A DNA stretch of 57,797 nucleotides from Cytobacillus sp. FSL H8-0458. GTDB lineage: Bacteria > Bacillota > Bacilli > Bacillales > Cytobacillaceae. A program made the position numbers and the translations under genes. The stretch spans positions 1 to 57,797 of the forward strand of contig NZ_JBBOBR010000004.1 of assembly GCF_038002165.1 (NCBI RefSeq), written 5' to 3'. Positions 38,958-50,809 of this stretch are shown piece by piece. The first letter of the stretch is position 1; each line of letters opens with the position of its first letter. The notes beneath the pieces were generated by a model. That model was not told the origin of the DNA and did no database searches. It saw nothing but the letters and a program-made list of their open reading frames with translations.

Positions 38958-39598
38958 CCTCTTGAGTTCCAGTCTGCGAGGAACGCTTCGATTCCCTTAT
39001 CTGTCAGAGGATGGCTGAATAATTGCTGGATGACTTTATAAGGAACTGTCGCAATATGAGCTCCTCTTAATGCTGCATCCGTCACATGCTGAGGATGTCT
39101 GATGGAAGCCGCAATGATTTCTGTATCAATGTCATGAATCGCGAAGATCTCTGAGATTGTGGAGATCAGATCAAGACCGTTGTGGCCAATATCGTCCAAA
39201 CGTCCAAGGAATGGAGAAACATATGTTGCACCTGCTCTTGCAGCAAGCAGCGCCTGGTTTGCACTGAAGATCAGCGTTACATTTGTTTTAATGCCTTCTT
39301 TTGAAAAAGCACTTACTGCTTTCAGGCCATCCGGTGTCATTGGCACCTTGATTGTGATGTTTGGTGCAATCGCTGCAAGCTCTCTTCCTTCTTTAATCAT
39401 GCCTTCAGCATCTAGAGCGATGACCTCGGCGCTAACTGAGCCTGGCACCAAATCCGTGATTTCGCGAAGACGGTCAGGAAAGGATACATTCTTTTCCTTT
39501 GCCACCAGTGAAGGGTTGGTTGTTACTCCTGCAACTACCCCAAGCGCGTATGCTTCTTTAATTTCGTCCATGTTCGCTGTATCGATGAAAAACTTCAT
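38954..39598 (-). CDS. tal: Transaldolase / fructose-6-phosphate aldolase-type (TalC/YwjH)
   Basis: The 214-residue protein is the short transaldolase of the TalC/FSA subfamily, with the Schiff-base lysine in NITIKVPMT (Lys84) and [10 protein letters not shown]. It moves three-carbon units between sugar phosphates. I start at ATG 39598 ([16 protein letters not shown]), with AAGGTGG upstream; four upstream codons lack a site. The stop codon TAA is the first base of a family B repeat. In the conserved fba-tal-murAB order. Confidence 0.94.
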   Translation of the reverse strand: MKFFIDTANMDEIKEAYALGVVAGVTTNPSLVAKEKNVSFPDRLREITDLVPGSVSAEVIALDAEGMIKEGRELAAIAPNITIKVPMTPDGLKAVSAFSKEGIKTNVTLIFSANQALLAARAGATYVSPFLGRLDDIGHNGLDLISTISEIFAIHDIDTEIIAASIRHPQHVTDAALRGAHIATVPYKVIQQLFSHPLTDKGIEAFLADWNSRG

Positions 39599-39699
39599 AT
39601 AAAATCCCACCTTATAAAATATTCTAATATCTATGTATTATTAATTAAAGCTGTGATTCTGTAAAGCCTTACATGCGGGTGCACCTCAATAAACAAGGC

Positions 39700-39727
39700 A
39701 AACCGCCCCTAAATCTAGAAGCGGTTT
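39700..39727 (-). terminator. Intrinsic terminator of fba
   Basis: A 7-bp stem (AAACCGC / GCGGTTT) with a 14-base loop, 18 bases after the fba stop codon; the minus strand continues GCCTTGTTT. Confidence 0.75.
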
Positions 39728-39744
39728 CTCGTGCAGTTATTTGA

Positions 39745-40602
39745 TTATGCTTTGTTTGAAGAACCGAATTCGCGCATTTTGCCGATTACAGTTTCTTTAA
39801 TCGCTTCGCGTGCCGGTCCTAAGTATTTGCGCGGATCGTATACTTCTGTATCTGCTGCCAATACTTCGCGAACGCGTTTTGCAGAAGCAATTTGGTTTTC
39901 AGTGTTTACATTGATTTTAGCAGTTCCTAAAGAGATGGACTTTTGGATATCCTTTGTTGGGATTCCAGTTCCGCCATGAAGAACTAGAGGAACACCTGTA
40001 AGGCTTCCGATCTCTTCCATTTCAGCAAAGCCAAGGTTAGGCTCGCCTTTGTATGGTCCATGAACAGAACCAAGGGCCGGAGCAAGGCAGTCGATGCCTG
40101 TGCGCTTAACCAGCTCTTCACATTCTTTAGCATCAGCATAAATAACGCCATCAGCCACAACATCGTCTTCCTGTCCGCCGACAGTTCCTAACTCTGCTTC
40201 AACTGAAACGCCTTTTGAATGTGCATATTCAACTACTTTTGAAGTAGTCTCGACGTTTTGTTCGAATGGATCATGGGAAGCATCGATCATAACAGATGTG
40301 AATCCGGCATCGATTGCTTCTTTACATTTATCAAAACTTGAACCGTGGTCTAAGTGGATAGCCACAGGAACGGTAATTTTGTAATCTTCAAGCAGTCCTT
40401 CAACCATTTTTACAACCGTTTTAAAACCGCCCATGTAGCGCGCAGCACCTTCGGAAACACCAAGGATAACCGGTGACTTTTCTTCTTCTGCCGCCTGCAG
40501 GATCGCTTGAGTGAACTCAAGGTTGTTTAAGTTAAATTGACCCACTGCATAGCCTTCTGATTTTGCTTTATTAAGCATTTCAGTCATAGAAACTAAAGGC
40601 AT
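39745..40602 (-). CDS. fba: Class II fructose-1,6-bisphosphate aldolase
   Basis: Fba splits fructose-1,6-bisphosphate in glycolysis, using a metal ion. The 285-residue protein has the catalytic aspartate and a zinc ligand in [11 protein letters not shown], further ligands in [13 protein letters not shown] and HGPYKGEPN, and [18 protein letters not shown] precedes the ATG. It lies between spo0F and tal, as in B. subtilis. Confidence 0.96.
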   Translation of the reverse strand: MPLVSMTEMLNKAKSEGYAVGQFNLNNLEFTQAILQAAEEEKSPVILGVSEGAARYMGGFKTVVKMVEGLLEDYKITVPVAIHLDHGSSFDKCKEAIDAGFTSVMIDASHDPFEQNVETTSKVVEYAHSKGVSVEAELGTVGGQEDDVVADGVIYADAKECEELVKRTGIDCLAPALGSVHGPYKGEPNLGFAEMEEIGSLTGVPLVLHGGTGIPTKDIQKSISLGTAKINVNTENQIASAKRVREVLAADTEVYDPRKYLGPAREAIKETVIGKMREFGSSNKA

Positions 40603-40859
40603 TTTTCTTCCTCCTTATTGATAATCGTTTAAGTTCAACAGACTAAATACTGTTAAAGTTTTCCCCTTAACACTATCGAATATGTACCCTTAAAATAGTC
40701 TGATAAACTGAGACGACCCTTTGGAATTCATCTGTTATCATACCAAAAAGGACTTAGAAAAGCCATTATTCCAGCGAGTTTTTATGAATTGTCATAAAGC
40801 AAACGCTATCATTTTTATCGTGTTGGAATTTCAGGTAAAAAACGGGTATTTTTGGCTTA

Positions 40860-41231
40860 TTATGAGTTAGGGACAAGCAAATATTTCTTTACTGCCGCCC
40901 TGATGTCATCGATATCGAATGGCTTCGCAAAGTGAGTAAGAGCACCCAGATCCTTTGCTTCCTGAATCATATCGAGTTCACCGTAAGCTGTCATGATAAT
41001 AACGCGGATATCTTTATCCACTACTCTCATTCTTTTTAAAATTTCAATCCCGTCCATTCCCGGTATTTTCATATCAAGAAGAACAAGGTCAGGTGAATGC
41101 TTGGAAACAATGTCGAGAGCCTGGACTCCATTGGCAGCCTGGTATGTGTCATACCCTTCCTTCTGCAGTACCTCATTAAGTAAAATACGGATTCCGAACT
41201 GATCATCTACGATTAAAATTTTCCCTTTCAT
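40860..41231 (-). CDS. spo0F: Sporulation response regulator Spo0F
   Basis: Spo0F takes phosphate from sporulation kinases and passes it to Spo0B and Spo0A. The 123-residue single-domain regulator has the acid pocket (VDDQ at 8-11), the phosphoacceptor Asp53 in LLDMKIPG, and Lys103 in HFAKPFD, without an output domain. I start at the ATG at 41231, preceded by GAGGTGG; 24 upstream codons lack a site. A sigma-H promoter and 0A boxes are expected but could not be confirmed by eye. Confidence 0.95.
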   Translation of the reverse strand: MKGKILIVDDQFGIRILLNEVLQKEGYDTYQAANGVQALDIVSKHSPDLVLLDMKIPGMDGIEILKRMRVVDKDIRVIIMTAYGELDMIQEAKDLGALTHFAKPFDIDDIRAAVKKYLLVPNS

Positions 41232-41383
41232 CAAGCCACCTCTTCCTGTCGTATTGAAAGCACTTAGGTTTAAATACCATACTGAATTATGATTGCAGGT
41301 CACTTAACTATACATTCTCCTACAGCTATTTTCTCTGTGAAACATGATTATTCCTTCTTATTTTAGCAATTACCTTTGAATAT

Positions 41384-41412
41384 TTTACCTTTCTTTCTCT
41401 ATTCTCTATAAT
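41384..41412 (+). promoter_or_regulatory. Promoter of ywjG
   Basis: TTTACC, 17-base spacer, TATAAT, about 35 bases before the TTG start. The -35 is weak; the -10 is perfect. Confidence 0.6.
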
Positions 41413-41446
41413 AGAACCGCAGGAAGAGATGAAGGAGTGAACTGAT

Positions 41447-41968
41447 TTGCTGAAAATGTTTTCTACCCAGCTGACAGGCTTATTTAAAAGACTTCAGGAA
41501 AAAGAGGAATTTTCCATTGAGGACAGCGCCCGCCTTTTGGCCCAGGCTGCTGCCGGTGATGGGAAAATATATATTTACGGAACTAAAGAAATGGCTGCAA
41601 TCGGTTATGAAGCCATTCAAAGTCAGGAACCCCTTAGAGATGCAGCGATTTTGGAGAAAGAGGCGGAAGTCTCAGAAACAGACCGGGTCATCATCTTTTC
41701 TAGATATTCGGATGACGAAGACGCAGCCGTTCTGGCAAAATCTTTATCCGAAAAAGGGATACCATTTGTGGCAGTAAGCACTTTAAGGACTGATCATGGC
41801 GGCAGCCTGGCTGATTTCGCTGATATTCATATAGATTTAAAGCTTGCGAAAGGCCTTCTGCCTGACGAAGAGGGCAATCGCTTCGGCTATCCGGCTTCCA
41901 TGGCTGCTTTGTTTGTGTATTATGGAATTAAGTTTACGATTGATGAGATTTTGGCAGAGTTTGAGTAG
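41447..41968 (+). CDS. ywjG: YwjG-family protein (DUF2529), TTG start
   Basis: A 173-residue conserved Bacillus protein of unknown function (DUF2529). It has a SIS-like fold: LAQAAAGDGKIYIYGTKEMAAIGYEA, then DRVIIFSRYSDDEDAAVLAKSL and GIPFVAVSTLR, suggesting it binds a sugar phosphate. The start is TTG at 41447, with AAGGAGTGA six bases upstream; a later in-frame ATG lacks a site. It is transcribed divergently from spo0F and shares a bidirectional terminator with pyrG. Confidence 0.88.
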   Translation: MLKMFSTQLTGLFKRLQEKEEFSIEDSARLLAQAAAGDGKIYIYGTKEMAAIGYEAIQSQEPLRDAAILEKEAEVSETDRVIIFSRYSDDEDAAVLAKSLSEKGIPFVAVSTLRTDHGGSLADFADIHIDLKLAKGLLPDEEGNRFGYPASMAALFVYYGIKFTIDEILAEFE

Positions 41969-42015
41969 ATTTGGCGGGTTTCATCTGTAAAAAATACTTT
42001 GTGAGCCAAAAACAA

Positions 42016-42043
42016 AAAATCCCTCCGCAACCGGAGGGATTTT
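42016..42043. terminator. Bidirectional terminator between ywjG and pyrG
   Basis: A 12-bp perfect stem (AAAATCCCTCCG / CGGAGGGATTTT) with a four-base CAAC loop and A/T tracts on both sides. Confidence 0.9.
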
Positions 42044-42050
42044 TCACATA

Positions 42051-43748
<1,698 letters not shown>

Positions 43749-43807
43749 TCAGCGGAAGCTTATCGCAAAGGGATGGTTTAGCTCTTCTTGAAAAGGCACA
43801 TGGCCTG

Positions 43808-43856
43808 TAAAAAAAATAAAAAGCGCTCCTCTTACTTAAGTAAGTAAGGGAGCGCT
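43808..43856 (-). promoter_or_regulatory. CTP-sensing attenuator (terminator) in the pyrG leader
   Basis: On the minus strand arms AGCGCTCC+CTTACTTA and TAAGTAAG+GGAGCGCT form a 16-bp stem (one bulge), followed by TTTTTATTTTTTTT, inside the leader that starts at about 43894 with GGGCTCC. In B. subtilis a low CTP level adds poly-G to the pppGGGC end, which pairs with the C/T-rich 5' arm and prevents termination; the 5' arm here, CTCCCTTACTT, has that C/T pattern. Confidence 0.85.
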
Positions 43857-43901
43857 ATTAGCGTCTAAACGAATCGTCCTTTTTTAAGGAGCCCAAAAAG
43901 T

Positions 43902-43930
43902 ATTCTACAAGCCCTGAAACGAAAAGTCAA
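43902..43930 (-). promoter_or_regulatory. Sigma-A promoter of pyrG
   Basis: Minus-strand TTGACT, 17-base spacer, TAGAAT, then seven bases to GGGC (start at about 43894). The promoter begins three bases after the rpoE stop codon. Confidence 0.85.
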
Positions 43931-43932
43931 GG

Positions 43933-44508
43933 TTATAAATCTTCTTCTTCGTCTTCGTCTAGTTCATCTTCCTCAAGCTCTTCGTCATCGTCGCCAAGAT
44001 CGAATTCTTCATCTTTTTCCACGATATCTTCATCTTCGAAATCATCATCATCTTCAAGATCATCGTCATCGTCGAGAAGATCTTCATCATCGTCTTCAGT
44101 CAGATCATCATCATCGAATCCGTCGATATCATCGTAATCGATATCCTCTTCATCCAGTTCATCATAATCTTCAAGATCGAGATCATCGTCGTCCTTTTTC
44201 TTCGCCTTTTTCTTCTTAGGCTTGATTACCGTTACGACTTCTTCTTCATATTGGTCAACTGGATACCATGAACGAAGACCCCAGCGGTTATCGCCCAATC
44301 CGATGAAATGGCCATCTATATTTAAATCTGTATAGAACTGTGCAATTTTCCCCTTGACTTGTTCCTCTGAAAGGTTCATAAGTTTAGCTACTTCTTTCAT
44401 GATGTCATTAAAGGCCATTGGTTCTTTTTTGCTTGTCAGAAGCTCATAAGCCACTTCGATTAATGACATTTCCTGCAATTCTTCTTTTGAGAACTGTTCC
44501 AAACTCAA
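43933..44508 (-). CDS. rpoE: RNA polymerase delta subunit
   Basis: RpoE (delta) is a Gram-positive RNA polymerase subunit that weakens nucleic-acid binding and speeds recycling. The 191-residue protein has the N-terminal HARE-HTH-type domain (about 1-85: EMSLIEVAYELLTSKKEPMAFNDIMKEV, NRWGLRSWYPVDQ) and a very acidic, unstructured tail (Asp/Glu runs from about 105), which is the family layout. I start at a TTG at 44508, with AAAGGAAG eight bases upstream; an in-frame GTG three codons earlier is less well placed. It precedes pyrG, as usual. Confidence 0.93.
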   Translation of the reverse strand: MSLEQFSKEELQEMSLIEVAYELLTSKKEPMAFNDIMKEVAKLMNLSEEQVKGKIAQFYTDLNIDGHFIGLGDNRWGLRSWYPVDQYEEEVVTVIKPKKKKAKKKDDDDLDLEDYDELDEEDIDYDDIDGFDDDDLTEDDDEDLLDDDDDLEDDDDFEDEDIVEKDEEFDLGDDDEELEEDELDEDEEEDL

Positions 44509-44732
44509 TATCAGCACTTCCTTTCCCTATGTAAACGCTCATAAACGCGCATTTATAACTATATAAGTTAAATTTCCGCAGGGTCCTGCAAATGCATGCG
44601 GACAGCCTGCAAGAAGGCATATTCTTCATTATAAACAAATTTTTACGGTTTATGCCAGTTATATCTGCTGTTCTGAGTATTTTTATGCGGTTTATTCTTG
44701 ATTTTAAATTATCTTAATAGGGCTTTGAAGGA

Positions 44733-44915
44733 TGTCCGTTAATTTCAGTACGGGGCACTTGCTCTCCGCGGGGAGGAACAGAGCTCCTCGGCTTCGCCTG
44801 CGGGGTCTCCCGCTCCCTCTCCTCCCGCAGGACATTGAATAGGCTTCCTCGGATAAACACCGCACGAAGAAAATGCGTCAGCATTTTCGAGGATCAAGTG
44901 CCTCCGCTCCAATTA
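44733..44915. repeat. GC-rich dispersed repeat (family C)
   Basis: About 185 bases with a symmetrical GC-rich core (CTCCGCGGGGAGGAAC, CTCCTCGGCTTCGCCTGC, GGGGTCTCCCGCTCC) and inverted end pieces GGCACTTG / CAAGTGCC. It lies between rpoE and a small membrane protein gene. Only one copy is in the window; similar segments are widespread in Bacillus genomes (from memory). Confidence 0.7.
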
Positions 44916-44985
44916 ACTCAGCAGAAAAACTCTCATTGTATTCGAAAGACAATTAACTTTTTTAAAATTATCCTTTAAAAAGAAG

Positions 44986-45162
44986 CTAATCTGCCCTCCG
45001 CTTTCTCCTGCCTCTCAGCGGCCGGTCCCATTTTTTATAGGCGAGCCAGGTGAAGTAGATGGAGAGCAGGAAGAATGCTATGGCTCCCAGCTGTTTTCCA
45101 TATAAAAAGTAAACACCTGCAGCAGCGGCAAGTATGGCTGTGTAGAGCAAGATTTTTTTCAT
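44986..45162 (-). CDS. Hypothetical small membrane protein, 58 residues
   Basis: Two membrane helices (about 5-22 and 27-44), with a charged C-terminal tail (KKWDRPLRGRRKRRAD). I do not recognise it. The chosen ATG at 45162 follows GGGGATG; the reading frame continues 17 codons upstream, but that part has no site and is not conserved-looking. It lies between repeats and the icmF operon; whether it is expressed is open. Confidence 0.55.
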   Translation of the reverse strand: MKKILLYTAILAAAAGVYFLYGKQLGAIAFFLLSIYFTWLAYKKWDRPLRGRRKRRAD

Positions 45163-45339
45163 ATTTTCACATCCCCAGGTTCCCCGAAGTGGACTGCTAT
45201 GTATTGATTCCATTATATAGGATATGGATGTATTTTATATTAATTCTATGTTAAATAATAGTGCAGAAAACAAGGGCCTGCAGCTGCAGGCCCTGTTTCA
45301 ATGTTGCTGATAACAGAATTTATATTGCTGAACTTCGCG

Positions 45340-45625
45340 AACTGTCTAGCTCCACAAGGAACGCTTCCGCAGCATAATCATCGCAGGACTAAAAGTGTTA
45401 GCTTTTAGGAGGAGCGCCTACCCCCTCGGGGTCACAAGCTTGGCTTGTTTCGGCTCCTAGGGACTCGAGACATAAGCCAATCCCTTCCAGAAGGAAAGAA
45501 CACCTTCTTGCAGGGCTCGTCTTGTGCTTGAGGCCCGCAGGATGCGGGTCATGCAGACGTTGCCACAGGACGTGGCGTTCTTAGTCTGCGTTCCTTTGTG
45601 GGCAAGGCGCTTCCGCTTTTCTTTT
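45340..45625 (+). repeat. Long family A repeat, ending at the icmF stop codon
   Basis: About 286 GC-rich bases with several hairpins (GAAGGAAAGAAC, GCCACAGGACGTGGC, GACCCGCATCCTGCGGGCC-like). The core matches the copy inside the atp operon (67 aligned bases, 61 identical by eye). Its right end, GCGCTTCCGCTTTTCTTTTT, runs directly into the stop codon of icmF (minus strand TAA). Confidence 0.85.
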
Positions 45626-48600
45626 TACATATTCCTCCGGTACTGCCCGCCCACTTCGTATAATGCACGGGTAATCTGGCCGAGGCTTGCCACTTTGACG
45701 GTTTCCATCAGCTTGGCGAAAATGTTTCCGCCGCTGACTGCTGCTTCCTTCAATTGTTTCAGTGCCTCTTCCGATCTGTCTTTGTTGCGTTCCTGGAAGC
45801 TGCGCAGATTGTGGATTTGCGTTTCTTTTTCTTCCTTCGTTGCCCTTGCAAGCTCCATGTTGTTCATTTCATCCTCTGATGGAGGATTAGGATTCAAGTA
45901 GGTGTTGACCCCGATGATCGGTAGCTCGCCGGTATGCTTTTTCATTTCATAGTACATGGACTCATCCTGGATTTTGCCGCGCTGGTATTGAGTTTCCATG
46001 GCACCGAGAACGCCGCCGCGGTCATTGATGCGTTCGAACTCTCTCAGTACCTGCTCTTCCACTAAATCTGTGAGTTCATCCACGATAAATGCGCCCTGAA
46101 GCGGATTTTCATTTTTAGACAAGCCATGCTCTTTTGTAATGATCATCTGGATGGCCATCGCGCGGCGGACGGATTCTTCCGTAGGTGTCGTGATGGCTTC
46201 ATCATACGCATTGGTATGAAGCGAGTTGCAGTTATCCTGAAGCGCCATTAACGCCTGCAGTGTTGTGCGGATATCGTTAAAATCGATTTCCTGTGCATGC
46301 AGGGAACGCCCTGAAGTCTGGATATGGTACTTCAGCTTCTGGCTTCTCTCGTTCGCACTATATTTATCTCTCATAACAGTTGCCCAGATGCGGCGCGCCA
46401 CACGGCCAAGCACCGTATACTCCGGATCCAGTCCATTAGAGAAGAAGAATGAAAGGTTTGGAGCAAAATCATTGATGTTCATGCCTCTGCTCAAATAGTA
46501 CTCCACATACGTAAAGCCATTTGCCAGTGTAAAGGCAAGCTGTGAAATCGGGTTAGCGCCCGCTTCCGCGATATGGTAGCCGGAAATCGATACAGAGTAG
46601 TAATTGCGGACCTTGTGATCAATGAAGTATTGCTGAATATCACCCATCATTCTTAAAGCGAATTCTGTCGAGAAGATACATGTATTCTGTCCCTGATCTT
46701 CTTTTAAAATATCAGCCTGAACGGTTCCGCGGACCGTCTGCAGCGTTTGCGCCCTGACTTCTGTGAATTCTTCCGGTGTCAGCACGCGGCCAAGCTCCTG
46801 CTCTTTTGCCTCAATCTGCTGTTCGATAGCAGTGTTCATGAACATCGCCAAAATTATCGGCGCCGGCCCATTAATCGTCATTGATACAGATGTAGATGGA
46901 TGGCAAAGGTCAAAGCCGGCATACAGCTTCTTCATATCGTCCAGTGTACAGATGCTGACTCCGCTTTCCCCGACTTTTCCGTAAATATCCGGGCGGTAAT
47001 CAGGATCCTCCCCGTATAGGGTGACCGAATCAAACGCTGTGCTCAGACGCTTTGCAGCATCATCTTTGGAAAGATAATGGAAGCGGCGGTTTGTCCGTTC
47101 AGGCGTCCCTTCTCCGGCAAACTGTCTTTTCGGATCTTCCCCCTCGCGTTTGAATGGGAAAACACCGGCTGTATAAGGGAAGGAACCCGGCACGTTTTCT
47201 CTGTACACCCAGCGGATGATTTCTCCGTAATCCTTGTACTTAGGCAGTGCCACTTTTGGAATGGACAGCCCGGATAAGCTCTTTGTTTTTAAAACCGTCA
47301 CGATTTCTTTATCACGGATTTTTGTTACAAATTGCTCGCCTGAGTATTTTTCCTTCAGATCTTCCCAGCCTGCCAGAATGTTCTTTGTTTCAGCCGTCAG
47401 CTTTTCTTCTGCTGCTGATTTAATGGCTTCAAGAGAAGCAATGACTTCTTCGTTTCCTTCTTGTTCCTTTACAGCAAGCAGAGCCCCTTCAAGCTGGAAC
47501 AGTTTTCGGGCAAGATCCGCCTGCTCCTCGGCTTTCTTATGGTAGCCGCGGACTGTTTCAGATACTTCGCGGAGATAATAGCGCTGTTCATTCGGAATAA
47601 TGACATTCTGCTTTTCAACTTTTGCGTTTTTTGTAAAACTGGTTTTCCAATCTGTGCCTGCTTTTTCATTAATCGTTTCCACCAGTACCGCAAACACCGC
47701 GTTTGTGCCCGGGTCATTGAACTGGCTCGCAATGGTTCCGTAGACAGGCATGTCTTCAAGCTCTTTTTCAAAAAGCATCCGGCTGCGCTGGTACTGCTTT
47801 TGCACCTGGCGCATCGCATCCTCTGAGCCTTTGCGCTCAAATTTATTAATGACGATCAAATCGGCATAATCGATCATATCAATTTTTTCAAGCTGGGAAG
47901 GTGCACCGAATTCACTTGTCATCACATACATCGAAGCATCACAAATTTCCGTAATGCCGGCATCTCCCTGCCCGATTCCGCTTGTTTCCACAATAATCAA
48001 ATCAAATCCGGCTGCTTTGACAACTGAAATGGCATCCTGAATCGCTAGCGACAGCTCGCTGCGGGAATTCCTTGTTGCCAGGCTTCGCATGTAGACGCGC
48101 GGATTAAAAATGGCGTTCATGCGGATACGGTCGCCAAGAAGGGCTCCGCCCGTTTTTTGCTTTGTCGGATCTACTGAAAGAATCGCGACCTTTTTCTCTG
48201 GAATTTCATTAATGAAACGGCGGATCAGCTCATCTGTCAGCGAGCTTTTTCCGGCACCGCCTGTTCCTGTAATCCCTACAACCGGAACCTGCTTTTCGAG
48301 GGACTTCACTTTCTCCATAACCGGCTCAAGCGCAGCTGCCGCTTCCTTGCCTACTGTTACCTGATGCTCAGCCAGTGTTATCAGCTTGGCAATGGCATTT
48401 GTTTCCCCATCCTGAAGCTTTTCAATCTGCTCGGATGCTTCAGCTGTGAACGTCGGGAAATCACATTCCTTGATCATCTGATCAATCATGCCCTGAAGAC
48501 CTGACTTCCGGCCGTCTTCCGGCGAGAAAATCCTTGCGATTCCGTAGTCATGCAATTCTTTGATTTCCTTCGGGATAATGACACCGCCGCCGCCGCCATA

Positions 48601-48891
48601 AATGCGGATGTGGGATGCACCTCTTTCCTTCAAAAGATCATACATATATTTGAAGTATTCCACATGTCCTCCCTGATAAGAGGAAATGGCGATTCCCTGC
48701 ACATCTTCCTGAATCGCAGCATTTACGACTTCCTCCACAGAACGGTTATGCCCGAGGTGGATGACCTCTGCCCCGCTTGCCTGGATGATGCGGCGCATAA
48801 TGTTGATGGAAGCATCATGCCCGTCAAATAGACTGGAAGCCGTCACAAAACGAATATGATTTTTCGGCTTATAGACTTCTGGATTGCTCAT
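45625..48891 (-). CDS. icmF: Fused isobutyryl-CoA mutase (IcmF)
   Basis: IcmF reversibly rearranges isobutyryl-CoA to n-butyryl-CoA with adenosylcobalamin. The 1088-residue protein is the single-chain form: B12-binding domain with DGHDAS (His25 is the likely lower cobalt ligand), a MeaI/ArgK-type G-protein domain with P-loop [16 protein letters not shown] (about 210), and a large mutase TIM barrel. A strong GGGGGAG precedes the ATG at 48891. It is the last gene of a butyryl-CoA operon, placing isobutyryl-CoA (from valine or isobutyrate) into butyryl-CoA degradation. Its stop codon touches a family A repeat. Confidence 0.93.
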   Translation of the reverse strand: MSNPEVYKPKNHIRFVTASSLFDGHDASINIMRRIIQASGAEVIHLGHNRSVEEVVNAAIQEDVQGIAISSYQGGHVEYFKYMYDLLKERGASHIRIYGGGGGVIIPKEIKELHDYGIARIFSPEDGRKSGLQGMIDQMIKECDFPTFTAEASEQIEKLQDGETNAIAKLITLAEHQVTVGKEAAAALEPVMEKVKSLEKQVPVVGITGTGGAGKSSLTDELIRRFINEIPEKKVAILSVDPTKQKTGGALLGDRIRMNAIFNPRVYMRSLATRNSRSELSLAIQDAISVVKAAGFDLIIVETSGIGQGDAGITEICDASMYVMTSEFGAPSQLEKIDMIDYADLIVINKFERKGSEDAMRQVQKQYQRSRMLFEKELEDMPVYGTIASQFNDPGTNAVFAVLVETINEKAGTDWKTSFTKNAKVEKQNVIIPNEQRYYLREVSETVRGYHKKAEEQADLARKLFQLEGALLAVKEQEGNEEVIASLEAIKSAAEEKLTAETKNILAGWEDLKEKYSGEQFVTKIRDKEIVTVLKTKSLSGLSIPKVALPKYKDYGEIIRWVYRENVPGSFPYTAGVFPFKREGEDPKRQFAGEGTPERTNRRFHYLSKDDAAKRLSTAFDSVTLYGEDPDYRPDIYGKVGESGVSICTLDDMKKLYAGFDLCHPSTSVSMTINGPAPIILAMFMNTAIEQQIEAKEQELGRVLTPEEFTEVRAQTLQTVRGTVQADILKEDQGQNTCIFSTEFALRMMGDIQQYFIDHKVRNYYSVSISGYHIAEAGANPISQLAFTLANGFTYVEYYLSRGMNINDFAPNLSFFFSNGLDPEYTVLGRVARRIWATVMRDKYSANERSQKLKYHIQTSGRSLHAQEIDFNDIRTTLQALMALQDNCNSLHTNAYDEAITTPTEESVRRAMAIQMIITKEHGLSKNENPLQGAFIVDELTDLVEEQVLREFERINDRGGVLGAMETQYQRGKIQDESMYYEMKKHTGELPIIGVNTYLNPNPPSEDEMNNMELARATKEEKETQIHNLRSFQERNKDRSEEALKQLKEAAVSGGNIFAKLMETVKVASLGQITRALYEVGGQYRRNM

Positions 48892-48940
48892 CGTTCTCCC
48901 CCTTGTCCGTAAACGCAAGGCTAATCCCTGCGCACTATTC

Positions 48941-49585
48941 TTAAGCTTTTTCCGAGACCTTACCCGAATCCTTTATCCCCTGGAAAAGAAGATTGGTCTG
49001 CAGCTGGATATACTCCTCAATGCTGTACATTTTCTGCAGGGACCAGCGGCGAAATGCCCACATTTGCCCCTGGACAAAAATGTTATGGGCGATCATTTTG
49101 ATTTTTTCCTCCGGCAGGTCCAGTTCTCCGTTCTCCACGCAAAGGGTAATGACATGCTCGAACATGCCAACCATTTCAATTTCTTTCTTGAGCACATATG
49201 GAAGGGCGTCTTTTGTCAGCGCCTTTACTTCCTGGTACATGACAAGCACCTCATCCTGCATTTCGTCGACCACTTTGAAGTAATCGGCGATGCCCTGTTT
49301 CAGGCTCTCAAGTGTGCCCTGTTTTGTATCAAGGCCTTTTTGAAGCCGCTCGGCGACCTGGTCGTAAATGCTGTCGCAAACCAGGTAAAGGACGTCTTCT
49401 TTTGTCCGGATGTATTCATAAAGCGTTCCAATACTAAAACCAGATGCCTTTGCGATCTCTCTAGTTGTTGTACGATGGAACCCTTTTTGGATAAAAAGGG
49501 TGACGGCACCTTTGATCATCTGATCGCGTCTTTTTTTGACAAGACGCTCATCTTTAACAGAAGCCTGCACTTCTCGTTTTTTCAT
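48941..49585 (-). CDS. TetR-family transcription regulator (FadR-like)
   Basis: A 214-residue repressor-type protein with an N-terminal TetR helix-turn-helix (about 25-70: [36 protein letters not shown]) and a C-terminal ligand domain. It sits inside the butyryl-CoA operon between acd and icmF, so it is likely the local regulator, responding to an acyl-CoA, like FadR of Bacillus. A palindrome of FadR-box type (TGAATG/CATTCA) lies at the fadF promoter upstream. Ligand and target are inferred, not shown. Confidence 0.85.
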   Translation of the reverse strand: MKKREVQASVKDERLVKKRRDQMIKGAVTLFIQKGFHRTTTREIAKASGFSIGTLYEYIRTKEDVLYLVCDSIYDQVAERLQKGLDTKQGTLESLKQGIADYFKVVDEMQDEVLVMYQEVKALTKDALPYVLKKEIEMVGMFEHVITLCVENGELDLPEEKIKMIAHNIFVQGQMWAFRRWSLQKMYSIEEYIQLQTNLLFQGIKDSGKVSEKA

Positions 49586-49616
49586 TGTTACCTACCGCCT
49601 CCCCCAGTCAGACATA

Positions 49617-50756
49617 TTATTTCGTTACCATACGAGAGATTACAAGACGCTGTATTTCCTGTGTGCCTTCGTAGATTTGCGTGATTTTGGCGTCGCGCAT
49701 GAAGCGTTCTACCGGGTAGTCCTTTGTATATCCGTAGCCGCCAAAGATTTGAACGGCATCTGTTGTTACTTTCATGGCCGTGTCACCCGCAAGAAGTTTG
49801 GACATGGCAGATTCTTTTCCGTATGGAAGTCCTTCTGATTCCAGCCATGCTGCCTGGTAAGTTAATAGTCTTGAAGCTTCGATGCTTGTTGCCATGTCTG
49901 CAAGCTTAAAGCCGATTCCCTGCTGGGCAGCGATCGGCTTGCCGAATTGGTGGCGTTCTTTAGCGTATTCGATGGAAGCATCCAGTGCACCCTGAGCGAT
50001 TCCGACTGCCTGAGCAGCGATGCCGTTGCGGCCGCCATCAAGTGTCATCATGGCAACTTTGAAGCCTTCGCCTACATTGCCAAGCACGTTCTCAACCGGA
50101 ACCTTGCACTCTTCAAAAATAATCTCAGTTGTAGGTGATGAACGAATTCCCAATTTCTTTTCCTTCTTGCCGACAGAGAAGCCTTCAAAGCCTGCTTCCA
50201 CGATGAACGCTGTTGTTCCTTTATGCTTGGAGGATGAATCTGTCAGGGCAAACACGACATAGATATCTGCGATTCCGCCGTTTGTGATGAATATTTTGCT
50301 GCCGTTTAAGACGTAATGACCGCCCTCAAGACGTGCTGTCGTTCTCATTCCGCCGGCGTCAGAACCGCTGCCCGGCTCAGTAAGTCCGTATGCGCCTATT
50401 TTTTCACCTTGTGCCATTGGCTTTAAGTACTTTTGCTTTTGCTCTTCGTTGCCGAACTTGAAGATCGGCCAGCCTGCAAGGGAAGTATGGGCAGAAAGAG
50501 TTACACCTGTAGATGCACACACTCTGGAAAGCTCTTCAACTGCGATGCAGTAAGCCAGGTAATCACTGCCGATTCCGCCGTACTCTTCAGGCCACGGAAT
50601 CCCTGTTAAGCCAAGCTCCGCCATTTTGTCAAAAATCTCTCTGTCAAAGCGTTCTTCTTCGTCACGTTCTGCAGCTGTCGGAGCCACTTCGTTCCTGGCA
50701 AAATCGCGCACCATTTTTCTGATCATTTCATGCTCTTCACTTAATTGGAAATTCAT
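49617..50756 (-). CDS. acdA: Acyl-CoA dehydrogenase (first of two)
   Basis: A 379-residue FAD enzyme that oxidises acyl-CoA to enoyl-CoA. Features: [13 protein letters not shown] (FAD contact), the FAD/adenine region [26 protein letters not shown] and the catalytic glutamate region [28 protein letters not shown] precedes the ATG. In B. subtilis its counterpart, acdA, sits beside fadF. Chain length preference is unclear; butyryl- or isobutyryl-CoA is likely given the operon. Its closest paralogue is the next gene. Confidence 0.93.
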   Translation of the reverse strand: MNFQLSEEHEMIRKMVRDFARNEVAPTAAERDEEERFDREIFDKMAELGLTGIPWPEEYGGIGSDYLAYCIAVEELSRVCASTGVTLSAHTSLAGWPIFKFGNEEQKQKYLKPMAQGEKIGAYGLTEPGSGSDAGGMRTTARLEGGHYVLNGSKIFITNGGIADIYVVFALTDSSSKHKGTTAFIVEAGFEGFSVGKKEKKLGIRSSPTTEIIFEECKVPVENVLGNVGEGFKVAMMTLDGGRNGIAAQAVGIAQGALDASIEYAKERHQFGKPIAAQQGIGFKLADMATSIEASRLLTYQAAWLESEGLPYGKESAMSKLLAGDTAMKVTTDAVQIFGGYGYTKDYPVERFMRDAKITQIYEGTQEIQRLVISRMVTK

Positions 50757-50809
50757 TGTTGGTCCCTCGCTTTATATGGATTCGTTGATTTATTTATTAA
50801 AAGGCAGCT

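Noticed and set aside
48884..49684. Plus-strand open frame of 266 codons opposite the TetR gene
   Set aside because: It is antisense to the clear TetR gene and its neighbours, has no ribosome binding site, and its composition (many Phe, His, Cys) is that of a reverse-complement shadow.
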